Positions 44,041-52,689 of a stretch of DNA of 64,000 nt are shown here, one piece after another. The translations under genes were made by a program, and so were the position numbers. The stretch's first letter is position 1. The number at the start of each line of letters is the position of its first letter. The notes beneath the pieces were generated by a model that was not told where the DNA came from, ran no database searches, and saw only the letters and a program-made list of their open reading frames with translations. Location: NCBI RefSeq assembly GCF_001426505.1, contig NZ_LMEV01000017.1, forward strand, positions 229,899 to 293,898, read 5' to 3'. The stretch is from Variovorax sp. Root473. GTDB taxonomy: Bacteria; Pseudomonadota; Gammaproteobacteria; Burkholderiales; Burkholderiaceae_C.

Positions 44041-46370
44041 ATTCCCAGACAGACGTGCGCGATGTGCGCACCACCGCGCGCAAGTTCGTCGCGGCCACCG
44101 GCCGCGAGGCCCTGCGCCTGGTGCGCGAAGCGCTCGGCGCCGAGGCCATCGTGCTCACCCACCGCGCCACCGCGCAAGGCGTCGAGATCGTCGCCATGGC
44201 CGAGGGCGATGTGCAGCAAACAGTGCAGGCCGCGGTGCCTGCAGTGCCGATCGCGACCGCTCCCGCACCCGCCGACCCCACCGTGCTCAGCGAACTCCAT
44301 TCGATGCGCGGCATGATCGAGGAACAGCTCGCCAGCGTGGTCTGGAGCGACAGCCAGCGCCGCGACCCGGTGCGCGGTCGCCTGCTGCGCACGCTGCTCG
44401 GCGCCGGCTTCAGCGCGCGCCTGTCGAAGGCCATGCTCGAGAAGCTGCCCACGGGCCAGAGCTACGCCGATGGCATGGCTTTCGTGCGTTCCGAACTCGT
44501 GCGCGCGGTGCCGGTGCATGAGGATGAAGACGCGCTGTTCGCGCAGGGCGGCGTCTATGCCTTGATGGGCCCGACCGGCGTGGGCAAGACCACCACCACC
44601 GCCAAGCTGGCCGCACGCTGCGTGATGCGCTTCGGCGCCGACAAGCTCGCGCTTGTCACCACCGACAGCTACCGCATCGGCGCCTACGAGCAGCTGCGCA
44701 TCTACGGCCAGATCCTCAATGTGCCGGTGCATGCCGTGAAGGACGCGGCCGACCTGCAGCTGGTGTTGCACGACCTGCGCGATCGCCACATGGTGCTCAT
44801 CGACACCGTCGGCATGAGCCAGCGCGACCGCGCCGTGCCCGAGCAGATCGCCATGCTCGGCAGCAGCCAGCGGCCGGTGAAGCGGCTGCTGCTGCTCAAC
44901 GCCACCAGCCACGGCGACACGCTCAACGAGGTGGTGCACGCCTACCGCCAGGGCCGTGCGCTGGCGGGCTGCATCTTCACCAAGGTTGACGAGGCCACGC
45001 ACCCGGGCGCGCTGATCGACACCGTGATCCGCCACCGCCTGCCGGTGCACTACATCTCGGGCGGCCAGAAGGTGCCCGAGAACCTGGTGCGCGCCGACCG
45101 CGCGCAGCTGATCGACAGCGTGTTCCAGCCGCGCCAGCACAGCCCGCTCTTCGTGCCGGCCGAAGCCGACCTGCCCGACGAGGCCGCGCCTTCGCCGCAG
45201 GCGCAGGGCGAGACCGATCGCCTGCGGCTGCGCTACCAGAGCCTGATCCGTGCGATGGCGCACGACGCGCAGGAGCTGGCGACGACGGCCGGCGCACTGG
45301 CGGGTGCGCACATCGGTTTCGACGGTGCGCGCACGCTGTGGCGTCAGGCCGGTGACGAGGCCATCGATGCCAAGGCCGTGCTGCACGAGCTGTCGGCGCT
45401 TGCGCGTGGCGAGGTGGCTGCGGGATGCGGCACCCATGTGCTCGCGCTGGCCGGGCAGGTGGGCCTGCGCGCGACAGACAGCGGTGACGCCTACGTGTGC
45501 CACGGCAGCCTGCTGCTGTCGGACCGCAACGGCCTGCCGCTGGCGGCACCGAACCAGTGGCTTTCGACCGCTGCGGCGCGCCAGGCGGCCGCACCGGGCC
45601 AGCGTCAGGCGCAGTGGCTGCAGCAACAGGATTTCGGCAAGCGCCTCGTGCACGTGCTGGGCAAGCCGCCTGCTGTCGAACAGATGCTGGCGTGGCAGGC
45701 CGGAGGCACGCAGTGGCTGGCGCGCGCGCCCGGCAGCACGGCCGTGACCGACGTGCGCACCGGCGCCGCGACCACGCTCGCGCGCCTGGCTTTCGCGTTC
45801 GACGACACGACCGAGCGGCCCGTGCGCTATCGTGGCAAAGCCGCGCTGCAATGCGAAGCGCAGATCGAGGTGCTGCCACGTACCGCCATGGACCGCGACA
45901 CCCTGCCCACGCTGCGCTGGGTGGCCGTGCGCGTGGTCGACGCGCGCAGCCGCAAACTGCTGTCGCACACCTGCGTGCTCACCAACCTGGGCGATGAAGT
46001 GAGCGCACCGCAGCTCGCGCAATGGCAGGGCTGGGCCGCCGACGCCGAGCCGTGCTTCCGCCTGCTGCGCGACGGCGTGCAGCTCGTGGGCGGCATGGGC
46101 GAGCCCGGCGATCCGGACATGATGAAACGCCTGCTCGTCGCCGGTCAGGTCACGACCACCGTGTGGCGCCTGCTGCAGGCCGAGGGCGAGTGGGCCGACC
46201 GCACGCGCCAGCTGCTGGGCCGGCTCACGGGCCGCACCCCGCGCGCCGGCCGTGCGATGACCGGCGGCGCGCTGTATGCGGGCGTGGGCAAGCTCTTCCT
46301 GCTGCTCGATGCGCTGGGCACCGAGTCGGCCGTGCCCGCGCAGGCACCGTGCGCGCTGGAGCGGGGCTGA
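44037..46370 (+). CDS. flhF: FlhF GTPase with large C-terminal extension
   Basis: FlhF is an SRP-like GTPase that sets where flagella are built. The basic N-terminal B domain (TARKFVAATGREALRLVREA) leads to an N domain and a full G domain from about 170: P-loop GPTGVGKTTTTAKLA (about 177), TDSYRIGAYEQLRIYGQIL, DTVGMSQRD and TKVDEATHPG. FlhF normally ends soon after the G domain, around 400-500 residues; this one has 777. The extra ~390 residues (e.g. GDAYVCHGSLLLSDRNGLPL, LRWVAVRVVDARSRKLLSHT, ALYAGVGKLFLLLDALGTE) match no family I recognise. TTG start, overlapping the flhA stop. Confidence 0.9.
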   Translation: MNSQTDVRDVRTTARKFVAATGREALRLVREALGAEAIVLTHRATAQGVEIVAMAEGDVQQTVQAAVPAVPIATAPAPADPTVLSELHSMRGMIEEQLASVVWSDSQRRDPVRGRLLRTLLGAGFSARLSKAMLEKLPTGQSYADGMAFVRSELVRAVPVHEDEDALFAQGGVYALMGPTGVGKTTTTAKLAARCVMRFGADKLALVTTDSYRIGAYEQLRIYGQILNVPVHAVKDAADLQLVLHDLRDRHMVLIDTVGMSQRDRAVPEQIAMLGSSQRPVKRLLLLNATSHGDTLNEVVHAYRQGRALAGCIFTKVDEATHPGALIDTVIRHRLPVHYISGGQKVPENLVRADRAQLIDSVFQPRQHSPLFVPAEADLPDEAAPSPQAQGETDRLRLRYQSLIRAMAHDAQELATTAGALAGAHIGFDGARTLWRQAGDEAIDAKAVLHELSALARGEVAAGCGTHVLALAGQVGLRATDSGDAYVCHGSLLLSDRNGLPLAAPNQWLSTAAARQAAAPGQRQAQWLQQQDFGKRLVHVLGKPPAVEQMLAWQAGGTQWLARAPGSTAVTDVRTGAATTLARLAFAFDDTTERPVRYRGKAALQCEAQIEVLPRTAMDRDTLPTLRWVAVRVVDARSRKLLSHTCVLTNLGDEVSAPQLAQWQGWAADAEPCFRLLRDGVQLVGGMGEPGDPDMMKRLLVAGQVTTTVWRLLQAEGEWADRTRQLLGRLTGRTPRAGRAMTGGALYAGVGKLFLLLDALGTESAVPAQAPCALERG

Positions 46371-46375
46371 GTCGC

Positions 46376-47179
46376 ATGAGTGCACGGGTCACGGACCAGG
46401 CCGACGGGCTGCGGCGGCTGCTCGGGCAGGCGCCGGTGCGCGTCGTCGCCGTGGTGGGCATGGGCCCCGGCGCGGGTGCGACCACGGCCGCGATGAGTCT
46501 GGGCGCAGCCCTGGCGCAGCAGGGCAAGGACGTGCTGTTGCTCGATGAACATCACCCGACCGTGCGCTCGGTGTGCGATGTGTGGGCGCTCGGCCCACGC
46601 GGCACGCTGGCCGATGTGGCGGGGCGGCGGTTGCGCATCGACCAGGTCGCTGCGAGCGCCGTGTGCGGCGTGCAGGTGCTGCCCGCATCGCCCGGCGCGA
46701 GCATCGACCCGCGCACGCTGTGGCCGCGCGGCATCGTGCTCGTCGATGCGGCTTTCGACGACGAAGGCCGCCTGTCGTCGTTGGCGGAAAGCGCCGACGA
46801 ACTGCTGCTGGTGCTGCAGCCGCACCCGGCGGCCATCACCTCGGCCTACGCGGGCATCAAGCGCCTGCACCGTGCGCATGCGCTGAAGCAGCTGCGCTTC
46901 CTGCTCAACGGCGTGGCCGATGCGGGCACCGCGCAGCAGGTCATGCACAACCTCGCGCAGGCCGCCAGCCGCTACCTCGCGCTGTCGCTGTTGCCCGTGG
47001 GCTGGGTGCGCACCGACCCTCGGCTCGCGGATGCGGCGCGGCTGCGCCAGACCGTGGTCGAGGCCTTTCCGGCCAGCGCGGCGGCGGTCGATTTCCGCGC
47101 CATCGCCGACGAGATGGGCCGCGGGACCTGGCGCACGCCGGCGCGGCCCGCTGTGTTTCCACAGGCGCTCGCGGCCTGA
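46376..47179 (+). CDS. flhG: FlhG/FleN-like MinD-family protein with degenerate P-loop
   Basis: FlhG is a MinD-type ATPase that limits flagellar number and works against FlhF. The 267-residue product has the fold pattern: VVAVVGMGPGAGATTAAMSL at the P-loop position, VLLLDEHHPTVRSVCDVWAL after it, GIVLVDAAFDDEGRLSSL at Walker B and ELLLVLQPHPAAITSAYAGI. The deviant Walker A KGGxGKT is replaced by GPGAGAT: both lysines are gone, so ATP binding and dimerisation may be lost or altered. The identity rests on position between flhF and fliA plus the overall pattern. ATG 5 bases after flhF. Confidence 0.8.
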   Translation: MSARVTDQADGLRRLLGQAPVRVVAVVGMGPGAGATTAAMSLGAALAQQGKDVLLLDEHHPTVRSVCDVWALGPRGTLADVAGRRLRIDQVAASAVCGVQVLPASPGASIDPRTLWPRGIVLVDAAFDDEGRLSSLAESADELLLVLQPHPAAITSAYAGIKRLHRAHALKQLRFLLNGVADAGTAQQVMHNLAQAASRYLALSLLPVGWVRTDPRLADAARLRQTVVEAFPASAAAVDFRAIADEMGRGTWRTPARPAVFPQALAA

Positions 47180-47203
47180 GAGACGACCACGGAACGCACG
47201 GCC

Positions 47204-47938
47204 GTGTACACCGCACAGGGCACCATCGAGAAATCGCATCTGCTGGAACAGCACCAGCCGCTGGTGCGCCGCATCGCGCTGCAGATGATGGCGCGGCTGC
47301 CGGCCAGCGTGGAGCTGGACGACCTGATCCAGGCCGGCATGCTCGGCCTGCTCGATGCGTCGAGCCGCTACCAGGACCACCGCGGCGCGCAGTTCGAGAC
47401 CTTCGTCAGCCAGCGCATCCGCGGCGCCATGCTCGACGAGCTGCGCGCCAGTGACTGGGGTTCGCGCGGGCTGCGCCAGTCGGCGCGCGGCATCGAGAAA
47501 GCGATCCAGGCGCTGGGCCACCGGCTGGGCCGCGCGCCTACCGAAGGCGAGATCGCGAAGGAGCTGAAGGTCGACCTGGAAACCTACCAGTCGATGCTGC
47601 AGGACATCCAGGGCTGCCAGCTGCTGTACGTGGAAGACTTCGCCAAGGGCGACCCCGACAACCCCTTTCTCGACCTGCATGCGCAGGAGGCGCGCAAGGG
47701 GCGCGGCGAACTCGACGACCCGCTGGCGCGCCTGCTGGAGAGCGGCTTTCGCCACCAGCTGGTGGACGCCATCGGCGCGCTGCCCGAGCGCGACCAGTTG
47801 CTGCTCAAGCTTTACTACGAGGAAGAGCTGAACCTGCGCGAGATCGGCGCGGTGCTCGAAGTGAGCCAGTCGCGCGTCTGCCAGCTGCACGGGCAGGCAG
47901 TGAGCCGGCTGCGTGCGAAGCTGAAAGACGCGTTGTAG
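47204..47938 (+). CDS. fliA: Flagellar sigma factor FliA (sigma-28)
   Basis: FliA directs transcription of late flagellar genes such as fliC and flgKL, whose promoters are seen at 24213 and 288. The 244-residue product has region 2 (ELDDLIQAGMLGLLDASSRY, FETFVSQRIRGAMLDELR), region 3 (IEKAIQALGHRLGRAPTEGE) and region 4 (LREIGAVLEVSQSRVCQLHG). The length equals enteric FliA (about 239). GTG start, 24 bases after flhG. The convergent lyase gene ends six bases past its stop. Confidence 0.97.
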   Translation: MYTAQGTIEKSHLLEQHQPLVRRIALQMMARLPASVELDDLIQAGMLGLLDASSRYQDHRGAQFETFVSQRIRGAMLDELRASDWGSRGLRQSARGIEKAIQALGHRLGRAPTEGEIAKELKVDLETYQSMLQDIQGCQLLYVEDFAKGDPDNPFLDLHAQEARKGRGELDDPLARLLESGFRHQLVDAIGALPERDQLLLKLYYEEELNLREIGAVLEVSQSRVCQLHGQAVSRLRAKLKDAL

Positions 47939-47944
47939 AAAAAG

Positions 47945-48808
47945 TCAATTGGCGTAGCGCGCGTCGAGCGCATCGAGCTCGGGCTTGCGCACCAGCCGCT
48001 GCCGCTCGGCGAAGGGCGCGACCAGCGATGGGTCTTCGTCCATGCGCCGCGTGTCGCGCAGCACCGTGAGCGCCTTCTGCATGCCCGCCAGCGCGCCCTG
48101 CAAGGCGGCGTTGGCGTACAGCACGATGCCGTAGCCCAGGCCGCCGAGTTCCTCGGCGCCGAAGATCGGCGTCTTGCCGCCGATCACCATGTTCATGAGC
48201 TGAGGCTTTGCCAGCCGCTGCGGCAGCGCGCGGATTTCGTCGGCCGTGGTGACGGCTTCGACGAACAGGATGTCGGCACCGGCCTCGCTGAACTTCTGCG
48301 CGCGCTCGATCGCGGCCTCGAAGCCCAGCGTGGCCGCCGCGTCGGTGCGGGCCATGATGAGCAGGTCGGGGTCGGTGCGGGCATCGACGGCGGCCTTGAT
48401 CTTGTTGACGGCTTCCTCGGTGGAGATCACCTCCTTGCCCGAGAAATGGCCGCAGCGCTTGGGCGCGACCTGGTCCTCGAACTGGATGCAGTCGGCGCCC
48501 GCGCGCTCCAGCACGCGCACCGTGTGGCGCACGTTCAGCGCGTTGCCGAAGCCGGTGTCGGCATCGACGATCAGCGGCAGGTTCACCGCGTCGCGGATGC
48601 GCGCCGTGTGGTCGGCGATCTCGTGCAGGCCCATGAAGCCCTGGTCGGGCAGGCCGAACCACATGTTGGTGACGCCCGCGCCGGTGATGTAGATGGCCTC
48701 GAAGCCCAGGTCTTCGATGACGCTCGCCGACAGCGCGTTGAAGGCGCCCGGCACCAGCACGCCGCGGCGGGCTTCGGCCAGGGAACGGAGGGTCTTGCGG
48801 GTGGACAT
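47945..48808 (-). CDS. prpB: Isocitrate lyase/PEP mutase-family lyase, probable methylisocitrate lyase
   Basis: PrpB cleaves 2-methylisocitrate to succinate and pyruvate, the last step of the methylcitrate cycle. The 287-residue product has the family Mg-binding DADTGFGN, the catalytic cysteine at 119 (KRCGHFSGKEVIS), and LLIMARTDAAATLGFEAAIE. Context (prpC, acnD, prpF upstream) supports PrpB. However, after the cysteine motif it reads FSGK where enteric PrpB has RPNK, and the C-terminal half (VIGGKTPIFGAEELGGLGYG) also resembles dimethylmalate- or oxaloacetate-cleaving relatives, so the substrate is not certain. It is the last gene of the operon, 29 bases after prpF. Confidence 0.75.
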   Translation of the reverse strand: MSTRKTLRSLAEARRGVLVPGAFNALSASVIEDLGFEAIYITGAGVTNMWFGLPDQGFMGLHEIADHTARIRDAVNLPLIVDADTGFGNALNVRHTVRVLERAGADCIQFEDQVAPKRCGHFSGKEVISTEEAVNKIKAAVDARTDPDLLIMARTDAAATLGFEAAIERAQKFSEAGADILFVEAVTTADEIRALPQRLAKPQLMNMVIGGKTPIFGAEELGGLGYGIVLYANAALQGALAGMQKALTVLRDTRRMDEDPSLVAPFAERQRLVRKPELDALDARYAN

Positions 48809-48837
48809 CGGAATTTCCTGTGAATGAATCTGAAAGC

Positions 48838-50031
48838 TCAAAGGGTGTCGCCGGGCACACGGACCCAGCCTTCCATGAGGACGCGCGCGCTGCGGCTCAT
48901 GACAGCTTTGGTCACCTGCCATTCGCCCTCGGCCTGCTGAGCCTGCGCGCCCACACGCAAGGTGCCCGAGGGGTGGCCGAAGCGCACGGCCTCGCGCGCG
49001 CCGCCGCCGGCCGCGAGGTTCACGAGCGTGCCGGGAATGGCGGCGGCCGTGCCAATGGCCACGGCCGCCGTGCCCATCATGGCGTGGTGCAGCTTGCCCA
49101 TCGACAGTGCGCGCACAAGCAGGTCGATGTCGCCGGCCGCCACGGCCTTTCCGCTCGATGCGGTGTAGCCCGCGGGCTTCGCCACGAAGGCGACCTTGGG
49201 CGTGTGCTGGCGGCTGGCCGCTTCGTCGAGCGTGCGGATGAGGCCCATGCGCAGCGCGCCGTGCGCGCGGATGGCCTCGAAGCGAGCGAGCGCGGCGGCA
49301 TCGCCGTTGACCGCGTCCTGCAGCTCGGTGCCCGTGTAGCCGAGCGCCTCGGCGTTCACGAAGACGGTGGGGATGCCGGCGTTGATCATCGTGGCCTGCA
49401 GCGTGCCGAGGCCAGGCACCTCCAGGTCGTCGATGAGGTTGCCGGTCTGGAACATCGCGCCGCCCGCGCCGTCTTCTTCCTCGGCGGCGGGGTCCATGAA
49501 TTCGAGCTGCACCTCGGCCGCGGGAAAGGTCACGCCGTCGAGTTCGAAGTCGCCGGTCTCCTGCACCGCGCCACCGGTCATCGGCACGTGCGCGACGATG
49601 GTCTTGCCGATGTTGGCCTGCCAGATGCGCACGACGGCCACGCCGTCGCGCGGCACACGGTCGGCATCGACGAAGCCGTTGCTGATCGCGAACGGGCCGA
49701 CAGCGGCCGAGAGGTTGCCGCAGTTGCCGCTCCAGTCCACGAAGGGCTGGTCGATCGACACCTGGCCGAACAGGTAGTCCACGTCGTGGCCGGGCCGTTC
49801 GCTCTTCGACACGATCACGGCCTTGCTGGTGCTCGACGTGGCGGCGCCCATGCCGTCGATCTGCTTGCCATAGGGGTCGGGGCTGCCGATCATGCGCAGC
49901 AGCAGCGCATCGCGCGCCTTGCCCGGCATCTGCGCGGCCTCGGGCAGGTCCTGCAGGCGGAAGAACACGCCCTTGCTGGTGCCGCCGCGCATGCAGGTGG
50001 CGGGGATCTTGATCTGCGGAAGGTGCGGCAT
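48838..50031 (-). CDS. prpF: Aconitate isomerase-like protein PrpF
   Basis: PrpF isomerises the trans product of AcnD so that the methylcitrate cycle can proceed. The 397-residue product has the start PATCMRGGTSKGVFFRLQDL, then GMGAATSSTSKAVIVSKSER, and WSGNCGNLSAAVGPFAI, which fits the PrpF/diaminopimelate-epimerase-like fold. The conserved Lys and Cys lie in TSTSKA and NCGN. It starts two bases after the acnD stop. The length agrees with known PrpF (about 396). Confidence 0.95.
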   Translation of the reverse strand: MPHLPQIKIPATCMRGGTSKGVFFRLQDLPEAAQMPGKARDALLLRMIGSPDPYGKQIDGMGAATSSTSKAVIVSKSERPGHDVDYLFGQVSIDQPFVDWSGNCGNLSAAVGPFAISNGFVDADRVPRDGVAVVRIWQANIGKTIVAHVPMTGGAVQETGDFELDGVTFPAAEVQLEFMDPAAEEEDGAGGAMFQTGNLIDDLEVPGLGTLQATMINAGIPTVFVNAEALGYTGTELQDAVNGDAAALARFEAIRAHGALRMGLIRTLDEAASRQHTPKVAFVAKPAGYTASSGKAVAAGDIDLLVRALSMGKLHHAMMGTAAVAIGTAAAIPGTLVNLAAGGGAREAVRFGHPSGTLRVGAQAQQAEGEWQVTKAVMSRSARVLMEGWVRVPGDTL

Positions 50032-50033
50032 CG

Positions 50034-52628
50034 TCAGTCGGCTTTCGTGGCGGCGAGGAAGTCCTGCGCAAACCGCTGCAGCACCCCGCCGGCTTCGTAG
50101 ATGGAGACCTCCTCGGCGGTGTCGAGGCGGCAGGTCATGGGCACGTCGAGCCGTTCGCCGTTGCGGCGGCGCACGACCAGCGTGAGGTCGGCGCGCGGGG
50201 TGCGCGCGCCGGTCACATCGTAGGTCTCGGTGCCGTCCAGGCCCAGCGTGAGGCGGTTCGTGCCGGGCTTGAATTCGAGCGGCAGCACGCCCATGCCGAT
50301 CAGGTTGGTGCGGTGGATGCGCTCGAAGCCTTCGGCCGCGATCGCTTCCACGCCGGCCAGCCGCACGCCCTTGGCGGCCCAGTCGCGCGACGAGCCCTGG
50401 CCGTAGTCGGCGCCGGCCACGATGATCAGCGGCTGCTTGCGACGCATGTAGGTCTCGATGGCTTCCCACATGCGCATCACCTCGCCCTCGGGCTCCACAC
50501 GCGCGAGCGATCCGGCGCGCACCGTGCCGTCGGCCTTGCGCACCATCTCGTTCTTCAGCGTGGGGTTGGCGAAGGTGGCGCGCTGCGCTGTGAGGTGGTC
50601 GCCGCGGTGGGTGGCGTACGAGTTGAAGTCTTCCTCGGGCAGGCCCATGCGGTGCAGGTACTGGCCGGCGGCGCTGTCGAGCAGGATCGCGTTCGACGGC
50701 GACAGGTGGTCGGTCGTGATGTTGTCCGGCAGGATCGCCAGCGGGCGCATGCCCTTCAGCGTGCGCTCGCCTGCCAGAGCGCCTTCCCAGTAGGGTGGGC
50801 GGCGGATGTAGGTGGAGGTGGGGCGCCATTCATACAGCGGCGCGACCTTCTCGCCGGTGTCGGGCTGGATCGCGAACATCGGTTCGTACACCTGCCGGAA
50901 GTGCGCGGGCTTCACGCTGGCCTTCACGATGGCGTCGATCTCTTCGTCGCTGGGCCAGAGGTCCTTCAGGCGGATCTCCTTGCCATCGACCACGGTGAGC
51001 ACGTCCTTCTCGATGTCGAAGCGCACCGTGCCCGCGATGGCGTAGGCCACCACCAGCGGCGGTGAAGCCAGGAAGGCCTGCTTCGCATACGGGTGGATGC
51101 GCCCGTCGAAGTTGCGGTTGCCCGAGAGCACGGCCGTGGCATACAGGTCGCGATCGACGATCTCCTGCTGGATGGCCGGATCGAGCGCGCCCGACATGCC
51201 GTTGCACGAGGTGCAGGCATAGGCGACCACACCGAAGCCGAGCTGTTCTAGCTCGCGCATCAGGCCGGCCTCTTGCAGGTAGAGCGTCACGGCCTTGGAG
51301 CCCGGCGCCAGCGAGGTCTTGACCCACGGCTTGCGCGACAGGCCCACGCGGTTGGCATTGCGCGCGAGCAGGCCTGCAGCGATCACGTTGCGCGGGTTGC
51401 TGGTGTTGGTGCAGCTGGTAATGGCCGCGATGATCACCGCGCCGTCGGGCATGCGGCCGGGCACGTCGTTCCACGCGGCGGCGATGCCGCGCGCCGCGAG
51501 GTCGGCGGTGGCCACGCGCGCATGCGGGTTCGAGGGGCCGGCCATGTTACGCACGACCGTCGACAAATCGAAGTGCAGCACGCGCTCGTATTCGACCTCG
51601 CTCAGCGTGTCGGCCCACAGGCCTGCCTGCTTTGCGTAGATCTCGACGAGGCGCACCTGCTCGTCGGCGCGGCCCGTGAGGCGCAGGTAGTCGAGCGTCT
51701 GCGTGTCGATGGCGAACATCGCGGCGGTGGCGCCGTATTCCGGCGCCATGTTGGAGATGGTCGCGCGGTCGCCCAGCGTGAGGCTGGCCGCGCCTTCGCC
51801 GTGGAATTCGAGGTACGCGCCCACAACCTTCACCGCGCGCAGGAACTCGGTGAGCGCCAGCACGATGTCGGTGGCCGTGATGCCTGGTTTCGGCCGGCCC
51901 GCGAGCCGCACGCCGACGATGTCGGGCAGGCGCATCCACGAGGCGCGCCCGAGCATCACGTTCTCGGCCTCGAGCCCGCCCACGCCGACGGCGACCACGC
52001 CCAGCGCATCGACGTGCGGCGTGTGGCTGTCGGTGCCCACCAGCGTGTCGGGGTAGGCCACGCCGTCCTGTGCATGCACGACAGGCGACATCCGCTCCAG
52101 GTTGATCTGATGCATGATCCCGTTGCCCGGCGGGATCACCTCCATGTTGCGGAAGGCCCGCTTCGTCCATTCGATGAAGTGAAAGCGGTCTTCGTTGCGC
52201 CGGTCCTCGATGGCACGGTTCTTCGCGAAGGCATCGGGGTCGAAGCCGCCACACTCCACCGCCAGCGAATGGTCGACGATGAGCTGCACAGGCACCACGG
52301 GGTTGACCTGCGAGGGGTCGCCGCCCTGTTCGGCGATGGCATCGCGCAGGCCGGCCAAGTCGACCAGCGCGGTCTGGCCGAGGATGTCGTGGCAGACCAC
52401 GCGCGCGGGGAACCACGGAAAGTCATGCGCGCGCCGGCGCAGTGCGAGCTGCGTGAGGCTTTGCACGAGGATCGCCGGGTCGCAGCGGCGCACGAGGTTC
52501 TCGGCATGCACGCGCGCGGTGTAGGGCATCGTGGCCCAGGCGCCGGCCTGGATGGCTTCGACGGCTTCGCGCGCATCGAAATAATCCAGCGCGGTGCCGG
52601 GAAGGTTCTTGCGGTAGTCGGTGTTCAT
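50034..52628 (-). CDS. acnD: 2-methylcitrate dehydratase, Fe/S-dependent (AcnD)
   Basis: AcnD is the aconitase-type enzyme that dehydrates 2-methylcitrate and needs PrpF. The 864-residue product has the cluster-ligand cysteines in AITSCTNTSNPRNVI and ACTSCNGMSGALDPAI (CxxC). Substrate-loop regions include DTLVGTDSHTPHVDALGVVA and GADYGQGSSRDWAAKGVRLA, and the C-terminal swivel domain follows. The ATG at 52628 is used; an in-frame start at 52649 would add seven residues. It follows prpC after 61 bases. Confidence 0.95.
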   Translation of the reverse strand: MNTDYRKNLPGTALDYFDAREAVEAIQAGAWATMPYTARVHAENLVRRCDPAILVQSLTQLALRRRAHDFPWFPARVVCHDILGQTALVDLAGLRDAIAEQGGDPSQVNPVVPVQLIVDHSLAVECGGFDPDAFAKNRAIEDRRNEDRFHFIEWTKRAFRNMEVIPPGNGIMHQINLERMSPVVHAQDGVAYPDTLVGTDSHTPHVDALGVVAVGVGGLEAENVMLGRASWMRLPDIVGVRLAGRPKPGITATDIVLALTEFLRAVKVVGAYLEFHGEGAASLTLGDRATISNMAPEYGATAAMFAIDTQTLDYLRLTGRADEQVRLVEIYAKQAGLWADTLSEVEYERVLHFDLSTVVRNMAGPSNPHARVATADLAARGIAAAWNDVPGRMPDGAVIIAAITSCTNTSNPRNVIAAGLLARNANRVGLSRKPWVKTSLAPGSKAVTLYLQEAGLMRELEQLGFGVVAYACTSCNGMSGALDPAIQQEIVDRDLYATAVLSGNRNFDGRIHPYAKQAFLASPPLVVAYAIAGTVRFDIEKDVLTVVDGKEIRLKDLWPSDEEIDAIVKASVKPAHFRQVYEPMFAIQPDTGEKVAPLYEWRPTSTYIRRPPYWEGALAGERTLKGMRPLAILPDNITTDHLSPSNAILLDSAAGQYLHRMGLPEEDFNSYATHRGDHLTAQRATFANPTLKNEMVRKADGTVRAGSLARVEPEGEVMRMWEAIETYMRRKQPLIIVAGADYGQGSSRDWAAKGVRLAGVEAIAAEGFERIHRTNLIGMGVLPLEFKPGTNRLTLGLDGTETYDVTGARTPRADLTLVVRRRNGERLDVPMTCRLDTAEEVSIYEAGGVLQRFAQDFLAATKAD

Positions 52629-52689
52629 GGGGCGCTTGTCGCTCGGCACCCGCGTGCAGGCACGGGCGCTTTTTCTTCTTCCTGGATTT

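Noticed and set aside
45300..46370. Possible fusion of a transposase-like domain to FlhF
   Set aside because: A faint similarity in pattern around WVAVRVVDARSRK was considered, but no catalytic triad, terminal repeats or other mobile-element signs are visible.
43389..46385. A 998-codon minus-strand frame opposite flhA and flhF
   Set aside because: It is a shadow of the plus-strand genes. The composition is His/Gln/Arg-rich with no recognisable domain.
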